Below, in pieces: positions 1-4,887 of a stretch of 6,927 bases of DNA. Source of the stretch: JANNOG01 sp050329415 (GTDB taxonomy: Bacteria; Actinomycetota; Actinomycetes; Actinomycetales; JBBAYJ01); the NCBI GenBank assembly GCA_050329415.1, contig JBHJOS010000168.1, forward strand, positions 1-6,927. Reading direction: 5' to 3'. The position numbers and the translations under genes are program-made. The notes under the pieces are model-generated. The model searched no databases. It saw nothing but the letters and a program-made list of their open reading frames with translations, and was not told the origin of the DNA. Within the stretch, counting starts at the first letter, position 1; each line of letters starts with the position of its first letter.

Positions 1-729
1 GATGCCGTGCGCGATGAACAGCTCCTCCACCCCGTCCTCAAGAAGATTCCCGCGGCGGGTCGAAGTGGCATCGAGGAGCTGGCGGAACGCACCTCCGTAG
101 TGCCGCTGGTGCAGAAAGGCGGCGTAGGGCACGCCTTCGCGCGCGAGGCTGCGCACCGTGTCCCAGCCGTGCGCAGTGTCGTACTTCTCCTGCTTCCGGT
201 GCAAGTCCCCGGGTGGGTCTCCGAACAAGGAGCCGTCCATGACGCGCAGGATGGTTCGGGCGACGATCATCGCCTGGTCGGTCGTAATCGGGGTGCCGTT
301 GCGTTCCATCGCGTCGACCTTGCTGGCGCTCAGTGGTCTCATCCCGAGTGGTTCGGACACCAGGTGGGTCGACTGGGCGAACTCCTTCGAAACCAGCCCG
401 AGGATCGTGCGGAGGGCCAGGAGCATTCGCGGGTCCGCCTCGATGGCGGCGGTCAGAGTCGTCTCACGGACATCGGTGAAGTCGTTGGTCGCCTCGGCGG
501 CCGCAGCATACGCGGCCTGGAAAGCGGTCAGGTTGTAGAACTCTGCGGAGTGAACGTAGGCGAAGTCAGGGGCGAGGTGAGGCACGTAGACCTCGCGCGC
601 CACCCTGGCGAAGACCTCCTGGTGCTGTGCTGTGCCATGGTTCTGGCTGACGAGCCGGATCTGTGCCACGCGTTGGTCCCAGGTGGATGCCTCGACGATG
701 CGGCGGACAGTCTCGTCGATGGTGCTCAT
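1..729 (-). CDS. Probable type II restriction endonuclease, 3' end cut by window edge
   Basis: The reading frame is open from the ATG at 729 to the left edge: 243 codons with no stop, starting MSTIDETVRRIVEASTWDQR. The ATG shares its A with the stop of the upstream DNA methyltransferase (TGATG), so the two are almost certainly translated in coupling. No clear family signature is seen in the first 220 residues, which are soluble and mostly helical in character. Near the window edge is the segment TRRGNLLEDGVEELFIAHGI (residues 224-243). Its pattern, R-x-G-x-x-x-E-x-x-x-x-x-x-F-x-x-x-G-I, resembles the helix that opens the PD-(D/E)XK nuclease core of many type II restriction enzymes. The catalytic residues would lie beyond the edge. 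The role as cognate endonuclease is inferred from the methyltransferase partner and this segment. Site specificity cannot be read from the sequence. The frame itself is certain; the function is moderately likely. Confidence 0.72.
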   Translation of the reverse strand, partial: MSTIDETVRRIVEASTWDQRVAQIRLVSQNHGTAQHQEVFARVAREVYVPHLAPDFAYVHSAEFYNLTAFQAAYAAAAEATNDFTDVRETTLTAAIEADPRMLLALRTILGLVSKEFAQSTHLVSEPLGMRPLSASKVDAMERNGTPITTDQAMIVARTILRVMDGSLFGDPPGDLHRKQEKYDTAHGWDTVRSLAREGVPYAAFLHQRHYGGAFRQLLDATSTRRGNLLEDGVEELFIAHGI

Positions 730-1649
730 CAGCCGGCGAACACGAGTCGGCCGGGTGTTTCGGCGACGTTCGCAGCGAGGCGGCGTCGGGCCTCGACGGC
801 GAACTCCTCGTGGAGCTCAAGTCCGCCGGCCTGCCGTCCAAGAAAGCGTGCGGCGACGGCGGTGGTTCCTCCCCCCGCGAAGGGGTCGATCACCACGGAG
901 CCGACCGGGCTCATCGCCTTGATGAAGAACTCGGCCAGCCCTTCCGGCATGGGTGCAGTGTGCGCCACGCTCCGGTGCTGGTTGTAGGTCTGGCTGACGG
1001 CGATGACATTGCCGGGATCTGCCCCACCGTATTTATAGGTTGACACACGGTCACGGCCGAATCCGGCCTCCGTGTTGCGCCGACCGTTGGTGTCCAACTT
1101 GCGGCGCTCGATCTCGTCGGGGGCAGTCTTGTAGGGCACGCGCACCGCGTCCAGGTCGAAGTACGGCTTGGCTCCCCGAGCGAAGTGGAAGACGTGTTCG
1201 AACGCATCTTTGGTACGGGGCCCGAACCTTCCGGGGATCGCGTTCGGCTTCTGCCATATGTACTCCTCGATCCACCGCCACCCCATGTTCTGCAATGCGA
1301 CTACGAGCTGGAACACGTAGGGGTGTCGCTGGCCGCGCAGGGGTCCGTCCTTGGCGACTCTGTTCTTGATGTTGATCACGAGAGAGCCGGTATCGTTCGT
1401 GGCCTCGTACATCGCTCGGGCGAACGGCAGGAACCACTCGACGTAGCGGTCCGGGTGGATGCGGCTGTAGGCGCGCTGGTCGGCGTACGGCGGGGAGGTG
1501 AAGAACAGGTCGACGCTCCCGGCGGGCAGTCGCGGCAGCCACACTGACGAGTCACCCCACGTCACGCCCTCACCCAGGAGATGGTCGAGGGCGGCGGCCG
1601 GGTCGCTTGGGACTGTGGGCATGCGACTGGGGACCGCCTGGAGATGCAT
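729..1649 (-). CDS. Site-specific DNA methyltransferase, TSPPY type (probable N4-cytosine)
   Basis: A 306-residue modification methylase that transfers a methyl group from S-adenosylmethionine to an exocyclic amino group in DNA. The catalytic motif TSPPY is at residues 51-55. The SAM-binding motif I, DPFAGGGTT (255-263), follows near the C-terminus, so the order is that of beta-class enzymes. SPPY-type motif IV is typical of N4-cytosine methylases, whereas DPPY is typical of N6-adenine ones, so m4C is the likely product. About 200 residues between the motifs hold the target-recognition region. The ATG at 1649 is chosen as start; an ATG at 1622 is an alternative. The frame stays open up to 1793, but that extension is low-complexity and antisense to a dehydrogenase remnant, so it is not believed. 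No strong ribosome site precedes either ATG. The stop overlaps the start of the putative endonuclease, the usual methylase-first layout of a type II system. Stretches here look less GC-biased than the hydrogenase genes, in keeping with transfer. Confidence 0.9.
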   Translation of the reverse strand: MHLQAVPSRMPTVPSDPAAALDHLLGEGVTWGDSSVWLPRLPAGSVDLFFTSPPYADQRAYSRIHPDRYVEWFLPFARAMYEATNDTGSLVINIKNRVAKDGPLRGQRHPYVFQLVVALQNMGWRWIEEYIWQKPNAIPGRFGPRTKDAFEHVFHFARGAKPYFDLDAVRVPYKTAPDEIERRKLDTNGRRNTEAGFGRDRVSTYKYGGADPGNVIAVSQTYNQHRSVAHTAPMPEGLAEFFIKAMSPVGSVVIDPFAGGGTTAVAARFLGRQAGGLELHEEFAVEARRRLAANVAETPGRLVFAG

Positions 1650-1695
1650 GGTCACCAAGGTACCGAGTTGAGCCGTGTGACCCGGGGACCGTCGG

Positions 1696-1836
1696 CTCGG
1701 GCGTGCCCGGCTCGACGCCCTCGTCAACAACGCCAGCGACCCCGGCGCGACGCCGCTGCCGCCGCTCGCGGACGTCCCCGCGGCCGCCGTCACGCGCGTG
1801 CTCGCCGTGAACGTGTCGGCCCCCCTGGCCCTGGCC
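1696..1836 (+). pseudogene. Short-chain dehydrogenase/reductase (SDR) fragment
   Basis: In the frame beginning at 1696 the sequence reads LGRARLDALVNNASDPG and continues to TRVLAVNVSAPLALA. This is the middle of a classical SDR: the NNA(G) motif that follows the fourth Rossmann strand, then the helix with the conserved Asn of VNVSAPLAL. The glycine-rich NAD(P) motif that should lie upstream is absent, with in-frame stops at 1669-1671 and 1678-1680. The Ser and YxxxK catalytic residues that should follow are also missing; SDR similarity ends near 1836. Only about 47 codons of a normal 250 remain, on the strand opposite to the surrounding genes. It is a relic of an earlier gene at this site, probably cut by the events that brought in the flanking modules. 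Confidence 0.7.
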
Positions 1837-1946
1837 CCAGCTCGTGTCCGGTATCCCGCGCCAGGCTCACCAATACCTCGTGGCGCGTCTCCGTGGCGAT
1901 GGTCGCCGTCATCCGCGAGCTGCGTGACCTGGCGCTCCGTGAAACC

Positions 1947-2157
1947 TCAGCGGGTCGAGGCCGAGTCGAGCCCCTCGCTGCGGCCGCGGTGCGTGCTGGA
2001 AGCCTCCGCCAAGGTCTCGTGTGCCGCCCGCCACCCCTGGCGGCGGCACCGCTGGAGGAGTCGTCGGACGACCTCCGGGTCGTCGGAGGCTCAACAGGAC
2101 GTCGCGGACCCGAGCCGGAACGAGCACATCGGCGCCAAGGAACCCCCGGTACCCCAC
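1947..2157 (-). pseudogene. Decayed PIN-domain toxin of a toxin-antitoxin pair
   Basis: Just after the antitoxin stop, one minus frame (2157 downward) reads GYRGFLGADVLVPARVRDVL and then LSL. This matches the first strand and helix of PIN ribonucleases (consensus FLDANVLVPARLRDVLLSL). The first catalytic Asp, expected in FLDANVL, is replaced by Gly (FLGADVL). Similarity then stops. In another frame (2090 to 1947) a protein-like run DDPEVVRRLLQRCRRQGW continues to a stop and could be the toxin C-terminus. The whole remnant covers about 70 codons against roughly 180-200 for an intact toxin, so most of the domain, including the other acidic catalytic residues, is deleted. No start codon is seen at the expected place: TGA stands four codons before GYRGF. 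The PIN N-terminus is seen clearly; assigning the second frame to the same gene is inference. Confidence 0.62.
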
Positions 2158-2217
2158 GAGGGCTCACGGTAGGAGCCTGCGCCCGTCCCGCACCGGCCCA
2201 TGCGCGACCCCGGCGTG

Positions 2218-2562
2218 TCAGAAGTCGTCGTCGTACATCCCGGCCTCGCGCGACAGGCGACTGATGTCGTCGAGCGCCGCTGCGGCCTGCTGCCGTCTCT
2301 CGTCCAGGTAGGCGATGACCGCTGTCACGGGGATCCTCCGATGTGTTCCGCGGTACTCGTAGGGGAGACGACCCTCGTCCAGGAGGCGCGCGACGTAGGT
2401 GCGCGAGACGCCGAGCATGGCTGCCGCCCTGCCGGTGGTCACGTGCTCATCCACGGACGAGACGACGACACCGCTGCCGGCGGCCAACCGCTGCACCACG
2501 TCGGCGATGGCTTCGACGACGAGGTCCGGTAGTTGCAGCTGGGTGCCGTCCGACAGGTTCAT
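2218..2562 (-). CDS. Excisionase-type HTH protein, probable antitoxin of a PIN toxin pair
   Basis: A 114-residue DNA-binding protein. Residues 1-40 (QLQLPDLVVEAIADVVQRL) form a helical N-terminal part. Residues about 41-90 carry a MerR/excisionase-like winged helix (HTH_17): TTGRAAAMLGVSRTYVARLL, then DEGRLPYEYRGTHRRIPVTA. The acidic tail SREAGMYDDDF is typical of this actinomycete family, whose genes usually sit directly before a PIN ribonuclease gene. The likely job is to bind its own promoter and neutralise the toxin. Here the toxin downstream is destroyed, so this is an orphan antitoxin. I prefer the ATG at 2562, because the family normally begins close to this point. An in-frame ATG at 2628 would add 22 residues that copy the start of the 73-aa gene at 4364 (see the duplication). 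Which start is used is unclear, and neither has a strong ribosome site. Confidence 0.82.
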   Translation of the reverse strand: MNLSDGTQLQLPDLVVEAIADVVQRLAAGSGVVVSSVDEHVTTGRAAAMLGVSRTYVARLLDEGRLPYEYRGTHRRIPVTAVIAYLDERRQQAAAALDDISRLSREAGMYDDDF

Positions 2563-2567
2563 GGTGA

Positions 2568-2745
2568 CCCCGCGGTCGCGGGAGATCTCGCTGCCGAGGA
2601 CGGCACCGGCCTCCTCCTCGCCCGGCATGTCAACGGCACCCGGTCACCGGCACCGGGGCACCTCGGGCAGTGCCCGGGCCGCCTCGTCGAGCACGACCTC
2701 GTCGGCTCGCTCCAGACCCGCCTGGACCGGCGGCGACAGGTCCGC
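2568..2745. repeat. Direct repeat, copy A (protease 3' end plus start of small gene)
   Basis: This block aligns, with a few short gaps, to 4305-4470 in the same orientation and is about 85 % identical by eye. On the minus strand it contains, in order, the last 31 or so codons of the hydrogenase maturation protease, its stop, and the first 20 codons of the 73-aa gene. Similarity begins abruptly next to the ATPase stop codon and ends abruptly six bases before the antitoxin ATG at 2562. The two copies bracket 1.56 kb containing the ATPase and the rest of the 73-aa gene. This copy is the relocated one, since here the protease piece lacks its gene body. Confidence 0.85.
2569..2628 (-). pseudogene. 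Duplicated 5' end of the 73-aa gene, fused to the antitoxin frame
   Basis: The 20 codons from the ATG at 2628 read MPGEEEAGAVLGSEISRDRG, a close relative of MADEPETSAVLGSEVSRDRG at the start of the gene at 4364. After the Gly the similarity ends and the frame continues as VT and then the antitoxin MNLSDG. The fusion is in frame without a stop, so a chimeric antitoxin with a 22-residue leader could be made from this start. It is listed separately because its origin differs from the rest of the antitoxin gene. Confidence 0.65.
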
Positions 2746-2747
2746 CG
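2644..2747 (-). pseudogene. Duplicated 3' end of the hydrogenase maturation protease gene
   Basis: The minus frame ending at the TGA at 2646-2644 reads ADLSPPVQAGLERADEVVLD and then EAARALPEVPRCR. The C-terminus of the intact protease at 4375 reads ADLSPPVQAGLERAIEIVLD and then EAARALPEVRR. Nothing of the protease precedes it: upstream in the same region is the ATPase, read in a different frame, whose stop (2750-2748) touches the boundary. The fragment has no start of its own and would not be functional. Confidence 0.75.
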
Positions 2748-4010
2748 TCACGGGGCTGCCCACAGCCGGCTCACCGGGACGGCCCACAACCGGTCGCCCA
2801 TCGGGAGGGTCTGGGGACCGGCGTGGATGAGCACGCCGGTGACGAACGACTCCGGCCGCAGGTCCCTCAGCCACGCCAGCCACCGGACGTGACGGGTCGT
2901 GGGATTCGAGGTGAGCTTGACCTCGATGCCGACGATCTTCGCGGTGCGGCGGTCCTCCAGGACGATGTCGATCTCCCGGCCCTCGCGATCCCGGTAGTGG
3001 AGGAGTTCGACGTCCCGCTCGGCCCACCCGCACTGGCGGGCAACCTCGCCGATCACGTACGTCTCCAGCAGCCGTCCGGCGGCGACGCCGTCCGCGGCGG
3101 GGCCGAACGCCTCGGGACCGAGACCCGCGAGGTGAGCGGCCAGGCCGGAGTCGACCATGACGGACTTGGGGCGCCGGCGCGCCCGGGTCGTCGCCGAGAC
3201 CGCCCACGCGGGCACGGAGTGCGTGACGTGGAGAGCGTCGAGCAGGGCGAGGTAGGACGTCACGGTCGGCCGGGACAGGCCGGTGTCCGAGGCAAGTCCG
3301 GCGGGGGACGGGTCTCCGGGGGACATGGCCGCCATCAACTGGGCCAGCTGTCGCAGTTCGCGTTCGAGCCGGACGTCCGCGACCGGGCGGACGGCCTCCC
3401 GGGCGACCACCTGAGCGAGGTAGTCCGAGAACCACCGGCCGCGGGCTCGTGCGTTGAGATCCTGCGTGACGACCTCCGGGAACCCACCCCGGAGGAGGGT
3501 CTCGACGAGGTCCGACCGCGACAGCGCCTCGCTCTCCGGCCCGGGCCAGCGATCGGGCGCGAAGACGTCGTCGACGAAGTTCTCGGGCCGGCCGAGGATC
3601 TCGCCGGCGGAGAGCGGCCAGACGACGACCTTCCCGGCTCGCCCGGCCAGGCTCTCGGCGACCGCGGTGGACGCCTCGTACCCGGCAGACCCGGTGAGCA
3701 GGACCTGGCCCCGGCGGTCGTCGCGATCCACCTTGGCCTTGATGGCCATGAGCAGTCCGGGCCCCGCCCGCTGGTACTCGTCGATGACGACGACGTCACC
3801 GCCGACGTCGAGCACGGCGGCCGGGTCGTCCCGCGCCCGTGCCAGCGTCGCAGCGTCGTCCAGGGTGACGTAGCGGGCTCCGGGCAGATCGAGGAGGTCG
3901 AGGACCATGGTCGTCTTGCCGACCTGACGAGCCCCCCCGAGGACGACGACCCGGAACGTCTCGAGGTACTCGGCCACCACCGGCGTGAGGTGGCGAGGTA
4001 TCACCGCCAT
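2748..4010 (-). CDS. AAA_14 / DUF4143 family ATPase
   Basis: A 420-residue protein of the ATP-binding AAA_14 plus DUF4143 family. Visible parts: Walker A GGARQVGKTT (residues 25-34), Walker B VVVIDEYQ (73-80), a sensor-like LLTGSA (104-109), and a winged-helix-like middle (about 236-265, ASDTGLSRPTVTSYLALLDA). The C-terminal DUF4143 region contains REIDIVL (345-351) and GIEVK (361-365), which fit the D...ExK pattern of a PD-(D/E)XK-like fold. Length and the ending (DRLWAVPVSRLW) are normal for the family, so it looks intact. The biological role of these proteins is poorly known: they are abundant, mobile-looking, often lone genes, and links to stress or toxin-antitoxin functions have been proposed without a general mechanism. 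Here it stands between two copies of a duplicated hydrogenase-operon segment, which supports arrival as a cassette. The ATG at 4010 has no Shine-Dalgarno, but a -10-like TAGACT lies 6 bases upstream, so a leaderless message is possible. Confidence 0.92.
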   Translation of the reverse strand: MAVIPRHLTPVVAEYLETFRVVVLGGARQVGKTTMVLDLLDLPGARYVTLDDAATLARARDDPAAVLDVGGDVVVIDEYQRAGPGLLMAIKAKVDRDDRRGQVLLTGSAGYEASTAVAESLAGRAGKVVVWPLSAGEILGRPENFVDDVFAPDRWPGPESEALSRSDLVETLLRGGFPEVVTQDLNARARGRWFSDYLAQVVAREAVRPVADVRLERELRQLAQLMAAMSPGDPSPAGLASDTGLSRPTVTSYLALLDALHVTHSVPAWAVSATTRARRRPKSVMVDSGLAAHLAGLGPEAFGPAADGVAAGRLLETYVIGEVARQCGWAERDVELLHYRDREGREIDIVLEDRRTAKIVGIEVKLTSNPTTRHVRWLAWLRDLRPESFVTGVLIHAGPQTLPMGDRLWAVPVSRLWAAP

Positions 4011-4016
4011 GGTGGG

Positions 4017-4022
4017 AGTCTA
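4017..4022 (-). promoter_or_regulatory. Candidate -10 box for a leaderless ATPase transcript
   Basis: On the minus strand TAGACT ends six bases before the ATPase ATG, where a -10 hexamer of a leaderless actinomycete gene would lie. No good -35 is present at 17-18 bp; the nearest TTGCCG, inside the first repeat unit, is only 12 bp away. This is a tentative call from position and sequence. Confidence 0.35.
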
Positions 4023-4027
4023 GTTGA

Positions 4028-4111
4028 CGCATCGCGGCAACTCGGGTTTCCGCATCGCGGCAACTATGCCTTACGCATCGCGGTAGCTGCGATTGACGAA
4101 TCGCGGATCTT
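4028..4111. repeat. Four 15-bp units at exact 23-bp spacing upstream of the ATPase
   Basis: On the plus strand CGCATCGCGGCAACT occurs at 4028 and again, identical, at 4051. CGCATCGCGGTAGCT (two changes) starts at 4074, and CGAATCGCGGATCTT (five changes) starts at 4097. The starts are exactly 23 bp apart; the 8-bp spacers differ (CGGGTTTC, ATGCCTTA, GCGATTGA). ATCGCGG is common to all four. Read toward the ATPase, units become more perfect nearer the gene, and the closest one lies 5 bp upstream of the candidate -10. The last spacer plus unit also gives a small palindrome, GCGATT-GACG-AATCGC (4089-4104). The constant phase with unrelated spacers suggests an array of protein-binding sites rather than simple tandem duplication. 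Confidence 0.8.
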
Positions 4112-4142
4112 GTAAGGAGCGCGCGAGGCCTGGGGCGCCCGC

Positions 4143-4364
4143 TCACCAGCTCGTCGGCGGCGGGCCCTCTCGCCCGGCGGCCCTCGCGATGAGCGGAGCC
4201 GCGACGCGGGCGGCGCGCTCGGTGAGGTAGGGCCCGATCCGGCGGCGGACCACCTCGGCACCGGCCTCGCTCGCGAACCCGATCGTCAGCTCGACCCACC
4301 AGCCCCCGCGGTCCCGGGAGACCTCGCTGCCGAGGACGGCACTGGTCTCGGGCTCGTCCGCCAT
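4143..4364 (-). CDS. Conserved-looking 73-aa protein of unknown function, end of hydrogenase operon
   Basis: I do not recognise a named family. The protein starts MADEPETSAVLGSEVSRDRG, continues GWWVELTIGFASEAGAEVV, and ends in a basic, Arg/Ala-rich helix. It has no signal peptide, membrane span or cysteine. The pattern suggests a short beta-hairpin (WWVELTIGF) followed by amphipathic helices. Its ATG lies 10 nt after the stop of the maturation protease, so it is very probably co-transcribed with the hydrogenase genes. That its beginning was duplicated together with the protease end (2568-2745) and kept similar at protein level (AVLGSE-SRDRG) supports it being a real gene. A role in hydrogenase maturation or assembly is possible from position alone. 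Confidence 0.65.
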   Translation of the reverse strand: MADEPETSAVLGSEVSRDRGGWWVELTIGFASEAGAEVVRRRIGPYLTERAARVAAPLIARAAGREGPPPTSW

Positions 4365-4470
4365 CGCGGACCGGTCACCGGCGGACCTCGGGCAGTGCCC
4401 GGGCTGCCTCGTCGAGGACGATCTCGATCGCTCGCTCCAGCCCGGCCTGCACCGGTGGCGACAGGTCCGC
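4305..4470. repeat. Direct repeat, copy B (in-place parent copy)
   Basis: This is the partner of 2568-2745. It covers the last 32 or so codons of the intact maturation protease and the first 20 codons of the 73-aa gene in their natural setting. The best conserved stretches by eye are CTCGCTGCCGAGGACGGCA, CCTCGGGCAGTGCCCGGG and GGCGACAGGTCCGC. Differences are scattered, as in an old duplication or in a copy acquired from a relative. Confidence 0.85.
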
Positions 4471-4887
4471 GCCCGGCGTGGTGTCGGCCGCCTCCACCAG
4501 CACGACGACGACCTCCCGGGGGAAGGCGTCCTTGAGCAGCCACCGCCCGAACGCCAGCGCGTGGTCCCACCGGAAGGCGTGCAGGTGCAGCCCGGTGAGG
4601 TCCGGCAGGTCGTCGACCACCTCCTCGCCCGGCACCCGGAACACCGTGCCGGGCTCGGCGCCGGTCGACGAGGCGTCGACGATCACCACGCGTCGTCGGC
4701 CCCGCATCTTGAAGGCGACGTCCATCCCCGCCGTGCCGCCGTCGACCAGCTCCACGCCGTCCGGGACGCCCCGCTCCCACAGGTGACGCACCACCAGCGG
4801 GCCGACGGCGTCGTCGCCGCGCAGCAGGTTGCCGCAGCCGATGACGGCGACGGGGGCCACGTCGGGCGCCGGCGGTGCGCCCGTCAC
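4375..4887 (-). CDS. [NiFe]-hydrogenase maturation protease (HyaD/HybD/HupD type, peptidase A31)
   Basis: A 170-residue nickel-sensing endopeptidase that removes the C-terminal tail of the hydrogenase large subunit after the NiFe(CN)2CO site is installed. The N-terminal motif is VIGCGNLLRGDDAVGP (residues 15-30), where D26 corresponds to the nickel-binding E16 of E. coli HybD. LVDGGTAGMD (48-56) carries the second ligand (D49), and HLHAFRW (101-107) supplies the histidine. These assignments follow known HybD family members and were aligned by eye. Length is normal. The GTG start at 4887-4885 overlaps the TGA of the large subunit (GTGA), so translation is coupled to its substrate. The C-terminal 32 or so codons recur as a diverged copy at 2644-2747. 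It acts in the cytoplasm. Confidence 0.93.
   Translation of the reverse strand: MTGAPPAPDVAPVAVIGCGNLLRGDDAVGPLVVRHLWERGVPDGVELVDGGTAGMDVAFKMRGRRRVVIVDASSTGAEPGTVFRVPGEEVVDDLPDLTGLHLHAFRWDHALAFGRWLLKDAFPREVVVVLVEAADTTPGADLSPPVQAGLERAIEIVLDEAARALPEVRR

Larger units (their letters stand above)
1650..2217. other. Gene-poor stretch holding two gene wrecks
   Basis: No intact gene is supported between the methyltransferase start and the antitoxin stop. The stretch holds a plus-strand short-chain dehydrogenase scrap (1696-1836) and a minus-strand PIN-toxin wreck (about 1947-2157). Between them, 1837-1946 shows nothing I recognise. A weak minus-strand run there (FTERQVTQLADDGD, then another frame) could be more decayed coding DNA. 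All open frames across the stretch are rich in Arg, Pro and Ala, as expected for non-coding GC-rich DNA. The methyltransferase promoter must lie near the right-hand side of its start, but no convincing -35/-10 pair is visible. Confidence 0.6.

Noticed and set aside
7..987. Plus-strand open frame of 326 codons across the left end
   Set aside because: It crosses the junction of two coupled minus-strand genes and has no protein-like pattern.
1650..1793. N-terminal extension of the methyltransferase by 48 codons
   Set aside because: The extension is Ala/Ser/Arg-rich, lies antisense to the SDR fragment, and precedes the usual start region of such methylases.
2062..2076. Small palindrome around GTCGTCGGACGAC
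   Set aside because: It falls inside the toxin wreck and is built from repeated Asp/Val-type codons; no reason to call it an operator.
2161..2177. Hairpin GGCTC-ACGGTAG-GAGCC as a terminator of the antitoxin gene
   Set aside because: Only five base pairs and no T-run; such short hairpins arise often in GC-rich DNA.
4028..4111. CRISPR array
   Set aside because: Units of 15 bp with 8-bp spacers and growing degeneracy are far too short for CRISPR; no cas genes are present.
2670..4115. Plus-strand open frame of 481 codons opposite the ATPase
   Set aside because: The minus strand encodes an intact Walker-type ATPase here; the plus frame has no recognisable domain.
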